From: DATAJX01 sp964601735
GTDB taxonomy: Bacteria > Pseudomonadota > Alphaproteobacteria > UBA2136 > UBA6156
DNA length: 64,000 nucleotides
NCBI GenBank assembly: GCA_964601735.1
Contig: CAZROO010000002.1
Location: 1-64,000, forward strand
Direction of reading: 5' to 3'
Shown: positions 54,701 to 61,669 of the stretch, piece after piece
How the letters are laid out: each line of letters starts with the position of its first letter
Position numbering within the stretch: position 1 is the first letter of the stretch
Made by a program: the position numbers and the translations under genes
Notes under the pieces: model-generated
Seen by the model: the letters and a program-made list of their open reading frames with translations, nothing else
What the model was told of the DNA's origin: nothing
The model's database searches: none

Positions 54701-56407
54701 ACCTTCAATCTCAATCACCTGAATCGCCACCGTCCCGCCCGGCACCGGCAGTGTGTAATGCTGCTCCTGCGCGGTTTTCAGGCCAAAGCTGTCCAGCACC
54801 GGCAAAATCTGGTGCAGCGGCCAGCCGCCACCGGCGCGATATGCCAACAGTACCAGCCGCTTACCTATATTCTCCAGCCGCACTACGCCTCCTTCCGGCA
54901 GGGTGTGCAGCGTCAGCAAATCGGCGGCAGCCTGCGCCGGGGTTTGCGAGGCGCGGTAAGAGCTCGGCAGATGCAAGCCAATCGTCTTCCACAGCTTGGT
55001 CGCCACGCCCAGCGGAAGCTTGTCGTATAAAATGTGCTGCACATCATCGGCCCAGCCTCGCACCATCTGGTGCATCGCAGCGGTCAGCGCCCGTTCGTCC
55101 AACTTTCTGGTGTTTTCCACATGTACGCGGAAGAACAGCCGCACCACATCCGTCAGCCCCATTTCCAGCCGTTGGTCGGTGATGTTGCCGCCGGTCATTC
55201 TTTCCAGCAGGCTCACCGCCTCGCGCCGCAAGCGCGATTCATACCGGGGCAGGGGCACCAGCATCTGCACGCTAATCGCTTCCTCGCGCGGCGCATGGCG
55301 CACCAGCACCGCCACGTCCGATTGCTGGCGCATGGCAACAGCCTGCGCCGCCAGCTTGGCCAGCTCGTCGGCGTCGCTCAAAAACAGTTCGTCGCGTGGC
55401 CAGGTTTCCAGCACGTTTTGCAGCACGCGGGCGCTGTAGCCGCCGGGCTCGTAACCCAGCTTGTCGCGCACCGCCTGTAACTTGGCCGCCAGCAGCGGTA
55501 CGTCACCTACATATGTAGTGTGGGCGCGGCTGGTGAAAAGTCCCAGCAGCCGCCATTCGCTCACCACACCGCCATCGCTGTCCAGCGTGCGCAGCGCCAG
55601 GTAATCCATCGCCGCGTCGCGGTGAATCGGCGCGCGCGTAAACGCCTTGCTGATGATTACCGCCCCCGGTTGCTTCAAATAAGCCGCCAGACTGGTGCCC
55701 ATTTTGCTCACCGGCATGGGGTGTTCGCTGCGGCTGGGGCTGTGGCGCAAAATACCCAGCCCGCTGCCGGGCACCACCTGAATCAACGGCCCCTGCGCGC
55801 TATCGCGGTAGCGGTACTGCCGCATGCCCATTAAAATGAAATGGTTGTCCAGCAGCCAGTCCATAAACTGCAATTCCTCGCGGCTGGCCTGGCGGGTAGA
55901 GGCCATGCGCACGCGTTCGTCGGCCACGCGGTCACGCATGGCTGCAAAGTCGGCCACGGTGTTTTGCGCGGCATCCAGCCCGGCCTTCACCGAGGCCGCC
56001 ACCTGCTCGGCCTGGCCCGGCGCCAGCGGCGGCAGCAGCAGGTAAATCAGCGTCTCTTTAAGGCCGCCGTTGCCCAGCTTGATGATCTTGCCGTGCGGGT
56101 CCCTCGTCACGCCAATTACCGGGTGGCGCAGCGTGGCAATGTCCAGTCCCCAGCGGTTGGCGCAGAGCGTCACGGTATCGGTTAAAAACGACTGGTCGCG
56201 TGCCACCACCGCCAAATGCGACGCGGGCTTTTCGTCATCGTGCCACAGCGCCACGCGGGCCTTTTCACGTGGTTTGAAATCCTCCAGCAACGCCTGCAAA
56301 CGCGCCACCACGGCGGCGGGGAGAGAGGGGCTGCCCAGCAATGCATTCAGCGAAGCCGTGGTGGTTTTCGGGGTTTTGGCAGGCTTGGTAATAGCGGAGC
56401 GGGGCAT
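51734..56407 (-). CDS. NAD-specific glutamate dehydrogenase, large (about 180 kDa) type
   Basis: A 1,557-aa GDH of the bacterial large class that deaminates glutamate to 2-oxoglutarate. A long N-terminal regulatory region (about 1-700, ACT-like) is followed by the catalytic core: GGPVARGGLRNSDRP, catalytic Lys in GAKGGFVVK, and the NAD domain with GGSNGYDHKELGITARG, IGDPSGDVFGNG and EGGNLGITPRGR. A helical C-terminal domain closes it. Length is close to the family's usual 1,600. It is monocistronic on the minus strand, between a family B repeat downstream and a terminator upstream. Codon use is that of its neighbours. Confidence 0.96.
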   Translation of the reverse strand: MPRSAITKPAKTPKTTTASLNALLGSPSLPAAVVARLQALLEDFKPREKARVALWHDDEKPASHLAVVARDQSFLTDTVTLCANRWGLDIATLRHPVIGVTRDPHGKIIKLGNGGLKETLIYLLLPPLAPGQAEQVAASVKAGLDAAQNTVADFAAMRDRVADERVRMASTRQASREELQFMDWLLDNHFILMGMRQYRYRDSAQGPLIQVVPGSGLGILRHSPSRSEHPMPVSKMGTSLAAYLKQPGAVIISKAFTRAPIHRDAAMDYLALRTLDSDGGVVSEWRLLGLFTSRAHTTYVGDVPLLAAKLQAVRDKLGYEPGGYSARVLQNVLETWPRDELFLSDADELAKLAAQAVAMRQQSDVAVLVRHAPREEAISVQMLVPLPRYESRLRREAVSLLERMTGGNITDQRLEMGLTDVVRLFFRVHVENTRKLDERALTAAMHQMVRGWADDVQHILYDKLPLGVATKLWKTIGLHLPSSYRASQTPAQAAADLLTLHTLPEGGVVRLENIGKRLVLLAYRAGGGWPLHQILPVLDSFGLKTAQEQHYTLPVPGGTVAIQVIEIEGEYALSAEALEKIAVLAGQALRGLAESDCLNQLVISADLPVEAIGWLRAWTACLQQADRRFAGDVVRCFLTRNPLLAKDLVALFRARLQPGVTGREKLEKSLNASLSKAIAALPTAEDERIGVAFHQLIGAMLRTNAWQGLTPALAFKLESGELRSWPKPLVYKEIFVYHPLVEGVHLRGGPVARGGLRNSDRPYDYRIEVLGLQQAQQRKNAIIVPVGAKGGFVVKDVALWSHYRALASQKMVKLPQNDVLTAQERARLAYQIFVSALLSVSDTYRKDGKVVGPRDVVRADGDDPYLVVAADKGTATYSNTANALSENADFWDGVSHGFWLGDAFASGGSNGYDHKELGITARGAWLSVEHHLKALDIVPSAKKPIVMVGIGDPSGDVFGNGVVREKHTLLVAAFNHKYIFLDPNPDAAKSFAERERLLREVKGWDGYNEKLISNGGGVFSRSAKVIPLSAAMQERLGLKKKDAAPEEVIRAILKAPVDVIWNGGIGTYIRASEERDDEVGDKANDAVRVSAKDVRAKVIGEGGNLGITPRGRIELSLRGVLLNSDALDNSAGVDTSDHEVNLKILLGTMENRNALLKKCTDDIAAAVLTDNVRQNLAISLEVSAPATEHHDLFAMQESLLKRGVLSEEVDNLPALMQLLQRESGKYTRPEIAGLLAGTKMVLRDELLTPEMKALLQGDLGRAALRGYFPPSLPAAILNRADKHPLAGPITATVLANRVVNRLGLLMVPHLCADLGCTPATALGAVLMAEDWVAGDSLWAEMDALEGTLPMPALLAAYQRVRAIVATLAAWLVRQGLGAKEAEELGAQVKQAPGILPGLLSPTAKQVLAQREKGWRNLGYGDAMATRLSLLSPLAIVPDAVQLRGSLKAPAGKAALQLQLNLGELLHLPALMQRSRVMAFADGWSRQAVMAMLLEFLNCQRCLTQTLLARRTDVAAWKKKHADALGRYNQTVAQVLHEKNLSVAMLSVVVGRLRELAP

Positions 56408-56472
56408 GGCGGCACTTCTGTTATTAGCCGCAATGTAGGCCCGCCTTTCGCCCCCCGCAACAGCACAAACAC

Positions 56473-56494
56473 AAAAAATCGCCCCGGTTCGGGG
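56473..56494 (-). terminator. Intrinsic terminator of the small-gene pair
   Basis: On the minus strand CCCCG, AAC loop, CGGGG is followed by CGATTTTTT. It ends the 91-aa gene transcript about 30 nt after its stop and insulates gdhB. Beside it, GCTTTTAAAT is directly repeated (56509-56518 and 56521-56530). Confidence 0.65.
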
Positions 56495-56524
56495 TGACCG
56501 CCTAAAGGCTTTTAAATCAAGCTT

Positions 56525-56800
56525 TTAAATTACCGTAATGTCACGCGGCGCAAACACGACCCTGCTGTAGGCCTTGGCATAAGCGTGGATGGGCGTCTGG
56601 ATAACCACCGGCCCCACGTCACCCGCCCCGGCCCAGGCCCATGCCGCCAGACGGAAGCTTCCCCACGTCTTGGGCGCCGGCGGTGCAATCGCGGACTCGT
56701 CGGTCGCATCGCCAATGCTCGGGAACATCGTCGCATAATTGGCTTGTGGCCGCTGGGCAAACGACGCCGCCAGAGTACCAATGGCCGAAACCCCGCTCAT
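56525..56800 (-). CDS. Small protein of unknown function, second of a pair
   Basis: A 91-aa protein with no family I know. An Ala/Ser-rich N-terminal part (SGVSAIGTLAASFAQRPQAN) is followed by Trp/Ala-rich FRLAAWAWAGAGDV and a closing strand-like RVVFAPRDITVI. Its ATG immediately follows the stop of the 73-aa gene, and GAGGTG lies just upstream, so the two are coupled. A terminator follows. Confidence 0.65.
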   Translation of the reverse strand: MSGVSAIGTLAASFAQRPQANYATMFPSIGDATDESAIAPPAPKTWGSFRLAAWAWAGAGDVGPVVIQTPIHAYAKAYSRVVFAPRDITVI

Positions 56801-57022
56801 CTACACCTCAATGTCCAGGTTCTGGCCGGTATAGGGGTCGTCCAGCGGGCGGCGCTGGCGGCGTTCGCCGGAGCGGCGTCCCCGCGTGTGACTGCTGGCT
56901 TCACCAGCTTCCACCGGCGGCGTTTCCACGCTGCCGCGGGTGGCGGTATAGGCACGCGCGGCACCGCCCGCGGGCTCGCCACGGTTTACGCTGCTAATGG
57001 TGCTCGGCACCAGAGGGAACAT
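56801..57022 (-). CDS. Small protein of unknown function, first of a pair
   Basis: A 73-aa protein, Pro/Gly/Arg-rich and probably disordered (SVNRGEPAGGAARAYTATRG, then a RGRRSGERRQRR basic patch), ending DPYTGQNLDIEV. The start is ATG 57022, with GAGAG about 10 nt upstream; a TTG at 57049 is an alternative. A -10-like TATAAG (57058-57053 on the minus strand) may be its promoter. It is divergent from tsaB. No function is suggested. Confidence 0.6.
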   Translation of the reverse strand: MFPLVPSTISSVNRGEPAGGAARAYTATRGSVETPPVEAGEASSHTRGRRSGERRQRRPLDDPYTGQNLDIEV

Positions 57023-57113
57023 TGGGTAGACGCTCTCTCCTTCGTCCAAATACTTATAAAGAATGGTAAAATGGCCACCTGACAGCCCACCGGTTTAGGG
57101 GTATAGCAAGGGC

Positions 57114-57740
57114 ATGAAAACCGCCCCCAATCCATTAGCGGCCCAACTGGCGCTCGATTGCTCTTTCGGCGGGCTTTCGCTGGGTTTGCGGGCAAACGGC
57201 AAGCTTTACAGCCGTCAGGTGGCCGAGGCTCGCGCCTCCGATAAGCTCTTGCCTTTATTGGCAGAAATTCTGGCCGAAGCCCAAACTCCCGCCACAGTCA
57301 TTAGCCAGGTTATTGTCACCGTCGGCCCCGGCAGCTTCACTGGCATCCGGCTGGGCCTGGCGGTGGCGCAGGGCCTCAAACTGGCCAATCCGGAGCTCGA
57401 CATCATCGGCATCTCCACCCTCACGGCGCTCGCCGCCCAGGTGAGCAGCGATACGCCCTTCACCCTGCTGCTCGACGCCGCAGGCGGCCAGGTCTACCGG
57501 CAGGATTTCAAGTCCGACGGCACGCCGCTCAGCAAACCCGCCTGTGGGCCGCTGGCCGGTTTGAAAAAGCTGCAAAAAACCATCGCTGTGCAAAGCGGTT
57601 TGCTGGCGCCGTTCCCCACCCAGCAAACCCTCACGGCGGCCAACCCCGAAACCCTTTTGGGCCTCATCAGCCAACCCGCCCTCCACCTGCCGCCGCAACC
57701 GTTCTATCTCAAAGCCCTTGCCTACAAGCAGGTGGCTTGA
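57114..57740 (+). CDS. tsaB: tRNA threonylcarbamoyladenosine biosynthesis protein TsaB
   Basis: A 208-aa ASKHA-fold partner of TsaD/TsaE in making t6A37 in tRNA. The N-terminal ALDCSFGGLSLGL and the hallmark VTVGPGSFTGIRLGLAVAQG are present, and LLDAAGGQVYRQ follows. Length is normal. AAGGGC precedes the ATG. It ends 2 nt before the rimI ATG, the conserved tsaB-rimI order. Confidence 0.95.
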   Translation: MKTAPNPLAAQLALDCSFGGLSLGLRANGKLYSRQVAEARASDKLLPLLAEILAEAQTPATVISQVIVTVGPGSFTGIRLGLAVAQGLKLANPELDIIGISTLTALAAQVSSDTPFTLLLDAAGGQVYRQDFKSDGTPLSKPACGPLAGLKKLQKTIAVQSGLLAPFPTQQTLTAANPETLLGLISQPALHLPPQPFYLKALAYKQVA

Positions 57741-57742
57741 GC

Positions 57743-58162
57743 ATGAGCACCACCGTCATCGAATACCTCGCGCCTCCGCTCGACTGGCCCGACCCTGTCT
57801 TTCGCGGTACCGACGCCGCCAAACAGCTCGGTATTCCGCACACCTACCTCTGGGTCATCCCACAGCAGGGCACGGCGGCGGTGCTGCTGGCCCGCGTCCT
57901 CCCCGGCGAACCGGCCGAAATCCTCACCCTCTTCACCCGTGCCCAGCACCGCCGCAAAGGCTACGCCCGTGAGTTGCTCAATACCCTTATCCAAACCGCC
58001 GAGGTCAACAACTGCCCCAGTATTTTCCTCGAAGTCCGCGCCGCCAATGCCGCCGCCCGGCAGCTATACGCCAAGCTCAAGTTCAACGAAGTCAGCCGCC
58101 GTAAGGCCTACTACAAAAATCCCACCGAAGACGCGATTGTACTCAAACGCGAAATCGGTTAA
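57743..58162 (+). CDS. rimI: Ribosomal-protein-alanine N-acetyltransferase RimI-like (GNAT)
   Basis: A 139-aa GNAT enzyme. The acetyl-CoA loop is RRKGYARELL, followed by FLEVRAANAAARQLYAKLKF and the terminal NPTEDAIVLKREIG, the RimI pattern. The N-terminal half is divergent and rich in Pro. TTG 57737, which overlaps the tsaB stop, is an alternative start; ATG 57743 is preferred. It ends directly at a scaffold gap. Confidence 0.88.
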   Translation: MSTTVIEYLAPPLDWPDPVFRGTDAAKQLGIPHTYLWVIPQQGTAAVLLARVLPGEPAEILTLFTRAQHRRKGYARELLNTLIQTAEVNNCPSIFLEVRAANAAARQLYAKLKFNEVSRRKAYYKNPTEDAIVLKREIG

Positions 58163-58262
58163 NNNNNNNNNNNNNNNNNNNNNNNNNNNNNNNNNNNNNN
58201 NNNNNNNNNNNNNNNNNNNNNNNNNNNNNNNNNNNNNNNNNNNNNNNNNNNNNNNNNNNNNN
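58163..58262. other. Scaffold gap (100 N)
   Basis: Exactly 100 N between rimI and miaB. The 5' end of miaB is missing. In related genomes fur often lies between rimI and miaB and could be in this gap (inference). Confidence 0.98.
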
Positions 58263-59615
58263 GCCGAAAAGCCCTCGCAGGGGGCCAAGCGCCTGTTCGT
58301 CAAATCCTACGGTTGCCAGATGAACGTCTACGACGGCCTGCGCATGGCCGAGCTGTTGGCCCCGCACGGTTACGCCCTGGCCGAGGAGCCCGAGCAGGCC
58401 GACCTGATTGTGCTGAACACCTGCCATATCCGCGAAAAAGCCGACGACAAACTCTTTTCCGATTTGGGCCGCCTGCACAAAGGCAACCCAACTGCCCTCA
58501 TTGCAGTGGGTGGCTGCACCGGCCAGGCGCTGGGCGCCAGAATCATGCAGCGCGAGCCGAATGTGAGCATCGTCTTTGGCCCGCAAACTTATCACCGCCT
58601 GCCCGACCTCTTGAACAAGGTAACAAGCGGCGCCCAAAAACGTGCGGTCGATACCGACTTCCCGCTGCTGGAAAAATTCGACAGCCTGCCCACCCCCGGC
58701 GTCTACGGCCCCAGCGCCTTCCTCACCATTCAAGAGGGCTGCGACAAGTTCTGCACCTACTGCGTGGTGCCCTACACCCGCGGGCGTGAAATCTCCCGCA
58801 GTGCCAAAGGCATAGTCTCCGAAGCGCAAAAAATGGTTGAACAGGGCGCGCGCGAAATCACCCTGCTTGGCCAGAACGTGAACGCGTATGAACACGACGG
58901 TGTTACACTCGCCAAACTGCTCGAAGGCCTCGCCCGCATCAACGGCCTCGAGCGCCTGCGCTTCACCACCAGCCATCCGGCCAACACTACGCCCGACCTC
59001 ATCGAGGCTTTTGCCACCAACCAAAAACTGATGCCCTATTTCCACCTGCCGGTGCAGGCGGGCAGCAACAAAATCCTCCGCGCCATGAACCGCGCCCACA
59101 CGGTCGAGAGCTATCTCGATACCATTGACCAGGTGCGCAAGGCCAAACCCGGCATCGCCATCAGCGGCGACTTCATCGTCGGCTTCCCGGGCGAAACCGA
59201 AGAGGACTTCGAGCAAACGCTGGCGCTCGCCCACGCCGTCCAGTACGTCGGCGCCTACAGCTTCGCCTTCAGCGCCCGCCCCGGCACCCCCGCCGCCAGC
59301 ATGGCCGATACCGTGGACGAGGTGACCAAAAAAGAACGCCTCGCCGCCCTCAACGTGGTGCTCGATGACTCGCTCGCCGCCTTCGCCCAAACCTTCGTCG
59401 GCCAAACCGTGCCGGTGCTGGTCGAACGCCCCATCGGTAATACCAAACGCTACGGCAACCAGCTGCGCGGCCGCAGCCCGCACAATCTTCCTGTGAACTT
59501 CACCTTCGACCAAAAAATCGACCCGGCATCGCTGCCGGGCCGAATCGTCGAAGTTGCCGTCGCCTCTGCGGGTAACAAGGCATTGGTGGGGAACCTACTC
59601 CCCGGGCGGGTGTAG
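58263..59615 (+). CDS. miaB: tRNA-2-methylthio-N6-dimethylallyladenosine synthase (5' end lost in gap)
   Basis: 450 residues of a radical-SAM methylthiotransferase that modifies A37. The N-terminal UPF0004 domain keeps YGCQMNVYD, NTCHIREKADD and GGCTGQ (three Fe-S cysteines). The radical-SAM motif CDKFCTYCVVPYTRG is intact, and a TRAM domain ends the protein. Only the first few residues are lost in the gap. Its 3' end overlaps a convergent small membrane-protein gene by 21 nt. phoH follows. Confidence 0.96.
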   Translation, partial: AEKPSQGAKRLFVKSYGCQMNVYDGLRMAELLAPHGYALAEEPEQADLIVLNTCHIREKADDKLFSDLGRLHKGNPTALIAVGGCTGQALGARIMQREPNVSIVFGPQTYHRLPDLLNKVTSGAQKRAVDTDFPLLEKFDSLPTPGVYGPSAFLTIQEGCDKFCTYCVVPYTRGREISRSAKGIVSEAQKMVEQGAREITLLGQNVNAYEHDGVTLAKLLEGLARINGLERLRFTTSHPANTTPDLIEAFATNQKLMPYFHLPVQAGSNKILRAMNRAHTVESYLDTIDQVRKAKPGIAISGDFIVGFPGETEEDFEQTLALAHAVQYVGAYSFAFSARPGTPAASMADTVDEVTKKERLAALNVVLDDSLAAFAQTFVGQTVPVLVERPIGNTKRYGNQLRGRSPHNLPVNFTFDQKIDPASLPGRIVEVAVASAGNKALVGNLLPGRV

Positions 59616-59873
59616 GTGGCGGCTGAACCACCTATACTTAACCTTGGGCACCACAATTGCCGCAACGGCAAAAATGAGGCCGATGATTACCAGCTTCCCT
59701 ACGGTCAGCTCATGCTGACGGTTGGAGATGATCACCGTCGTCAAGCCGATCGCACCGCCGGCAACCCCGATCATGATCGCTACCACAGCTCCAAAAAAAA
59801 TTAAGAGCAGTGCGCCGCCGATGGTAATCGGATCGAAACACAACGGCTCCAGCGTACCCGGGTCAAAGTTCAT
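59595..59873 (-). CDS. Small two-helix membrane protein of unknown function
   Basis: A 92-aa protein with a hydrophobic hairpin: about 17-45 (ALLLIFFGAVVAIMIGVAGG) and about 60-80 (KLVIIGLIFAVAAIVVP). A basic C-terminus is KVKYRWFSRHL. AGGAG lies 7 nt before ATG 59873, which decides against a longer start at 59909. It sits antisense between miaB and phoH, interrupting a usually same-strand cluster. The family is unknown. Confidence 0.75.
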   Translation of the reverse strand: MNFDPGTLEPLCFDPITIGGALLLIFFGAVVAIMIGVAGGAIGLTTVIISNRQHELTVGKLVIIGLIFAVAAIVVPKVKYRWFSRHLHPPGE

Positions 59874-59926
59874 CACAAACTCCTGTCTAAAGCGGTAAGG
59901 GAGATTCAATCAAAGATACCCCCAAC

Positions 59927-60955
59927 ATGGGCCTCGCACAGGTGGTTTTCAAGTGCTATAAAGGGGACGTGAACGGACAGCCCCTGCAAGTCACCTTCCA
60001 AAGCAACGCGCTGCTGCAAAGCCTCTGCGGGCGGCACGACAGCCACCTCCAGCTCATCGAAGATCGCCTCGGCGTGCAACTGGTGGCCAAGGGTAACCAA
60101 CTGGCCATCTTCGGCCCGACCGAGCAATCCGGCAAAGCCAAAAACGTGCTGGAAGATTTGTACGAGCTCGCCAAAAGCGGCGTCAGTCTCAGTCCCAGCC
60201 AGGTCGAGGCGCAACTGCGCATGACCGACGGCCTGCTCGATACCCGCACCAAACCAGCCGAGCTTCTCGGCGGCAATGCCGTCATCGCCACGCCCAACCT
60301 CAAGCTGCTGCCGCGCTCGCGCAAGCAGGGGCAATACATGGCCGCGTTGCAAAACAACACGCTCACCTTCGGGGTGGGCCCGGCGGGTACCGGTAAAACC
60401 ATGCTGGCCACCGCCTACGCGGTGCAGTTGCTCACGCAAAAGCAGGTCAGCCGCATCGTCCTTACCCGCCCGGTCATCGAGGCCGGCGAGCGCCTCGGTT
60501 TCCTGCCCGGCACGTTCGAGGAGAAACTCGATCCCTACCTCCGCCCGCTGTTCGATACGCTCGACCTGACGCTGGGCCGCGAGCGCTGGATGAAAATGCG
60601 CGATGCCGGGCAAATCGAAATCGCCCCGCTGGCCTACATGCGCGGCCGCACGCTGGCCGACAGCGCCATGATTCTCGACGAGGCACAAAACACCACGCCG
60701 CTGCAAATGCGCATGTTCCTCACACGTTTGGGCGAAAACAGCCACATGATGGTCACCGGCGACCTCACTCAGTCCGACCTGCCGCGCGGCGTCCGCAACG
60801 GGCTTAAAGATGCCATCGACACGCTCGAAGGCGTACGCGACATCGAGTTCGTCAAGTTCACCGAAGCCGACGTGGTGCGCCACGCGCTGGTCAGCACCAT
60901 CGTGCAGGCCTACGCCGAAAAAGACCGGCAGATCTCTCTCAAACTCGACGAATAA
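59927..60955 (+). CDS. phoH: PhoH-like ATPase
   Basis: A 342-aa PhoH/YbeZ protein linked to RNA metabolism and YbeY. A KH-like N-terminal region is followed by Walker A GPAGTGKT, ERLGFLPGTFEEKLDPYLRP, Walker B MILDEAQN and VTGDLTQSDLPRG. Length is typical. The start is uncertain: ATG 59927 lacks a good Shine-Dalgarno, and GTG 59969 with AAGGGG just upstream is possible. ybeY, normally next, is on the opposite strand 2.7 kb away. Confidence 0.94.
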   Translation: MGLAQVVFKCYKGDVNGQPLQVTFQSNALLQSLCGRHDSHLQLIEDRLGVQLVAKGNQLAIFGPTEQSGKAKNVLEDLYELAKSGVSLSPSQVEAQLRMTDGLLDTRTKPAELLGGNAVIATPNLKLLPRSRKQGQYMAALQNNTLTFGVGPAGTGKTMLATAYAVQLLTQKQVSRIVLTRPVIEAGERLGFLPGTFEEKLDPYLRPLFDTLDLTLGRERWMKMRDAGQIEIAPLAYMRGRTLADSAMILDEAQNTTPLQMRMFLTRLGENSHMMVTGDLTQSDLPRGVRNGLKDAIDTLEGVRDIEFVKFTEADVVRHALVSTIVQAYAEKDRQISLKLDE

Positions 60956-60978
60956 TTTTACCAGAATGAGAAGGTGGA

Positions 60979-61095
60979 GAGGGGATGCAAGGGGGTCGTA
61001 AGACCCCCTTGCTGCTGCCTTCGTCATTCCGGGGAGCACGGCCCACAGTCGGTACCGAAGTCTCAAGCTTTGCGCCGCGCGCAGCCCGGAATCCA
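60979..61095. repeat. Dispersed palindromic repeat, family B copy 3 with preceding hairpin
   Basis: GCAAGGGGGTC/GACCCCCTTGC (60987-60997 with 61002-61012, loop GTAA) is followed by GTCATTCCGGGGAGCACGG, ending CCCGGAATCCACGG. It is a near copy of 51582-51694, with one extra G:C pair in the hairpin. It fills the space between phoH and the XRE gene. Confidence 0.85.
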
Positions 61096-61133
61096 CGGGC
61101 AACCGGTTAACGAAGTCTCGGTAGAATTAAGCT

Positions 61134-61153
61134 AAAAAAAACCGCCATAGCGG
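61134..61153 (-). terminator. Intrinsic terminator of the XRE gene
   Basis: On the minus strand CCGC, TATG loop, GCGG is followed by an uninterrupted T tract of eight. It lies about 10 nt after the XRE stop. Confidence 0.6.
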
Positions 61154-61163
61154 GTAATTAAAT

Positions 61164-61586
61164 CTACTTCCGCGCCCGTGCCGCCTTGGCATCACCCGTG
61201 TTCAGTGCCTTCACCATCTTCACCACCTGCGGGCGGATGTTCTCCGGCAGCGCGTAATAGGCCTTCAACAGGTCAATGCTTTCCTTCTTGCTGAACACGC
61301 CTTCGTCGATACCGGTCTTGTCCTCGGCCACCATCAGCTTCTTGTCACCCGCAAAGCCGTCAAAAAAATAGGCTACGCTGGTGCCCAGCACCTTGGCCAG
61401 TTGCATCAGGCGGCTGGCGCCCACGCGGTTGGCGCCACTTTCGTACTTCTGTACTTGCTGAAAGCTCACGCCCACGGCATTTCCCAGTTTTTCCTGGCTC
61501 ATGCCCAGCAGTTGGCGGCGGGCCTTCATCCGCTGGCCAACATAAATGTCAATCGGGTCCTGGGTGTGGGAGGTGGAATGCTTCAT
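61164..61586 (-). CDS. XRE-family transcriptional regulator
   Basis: A 140-aa DNA-binding protein. A Cro/CI-type HTH covers residues 17-72 (MKARRQLLGMSQEKLGNAVG, then VSFQQVQKYESGANRVGASR). A C-terminal helical region follows (YALPENIRPQVVKMVKAL), typical of the alphaproteobacterial XRE protein found between lnt and metK. The promoter is so close to ATG 61586 that the mRNA may be leaderless. It is the last gene of the inverted ybeY-lnt-XRE block, with lnt 83 nt upstream but its own promoter. Target genes unknown. Confidence 0.93.
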   Translation of the reverse strand: MKHSTSHTQDPIDIYVGQRMKARRQLLGMSQEKLGNAVGVSFQQVQKYESGANRVGASRLMQLAKVLGTSVAYFFDGFAGDKKLMVAEDKTGIDEGVFSKKESIDLLKAYYALPENIRPQVVKMVKALNTGDAKAARARK

Positions 61587-61594
61587 ACCTATCG

Positions 61595-61623
61595 TATATA
61601 GGGCATATGTCTGATGAATACAA
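61595..61623 (-). promoter_or_regulatory. Strong sigma70-like promoter of the XRE gene, probably leaderless
   Basis: On the minus strand TTGTAT (61623-61618), a 17-nt spacer and TATATA (61600-61595) end only 8 nt before ATG 61586. A transcript starting 6-8 nt after the -10 would begin at or next to the AUG. Confidence 0.7.
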
Positions 61624-61669
61624 TGCGCATCAATGTGTGGTCCAGCCCAAAAAAGTAGCGGTAATAAGC

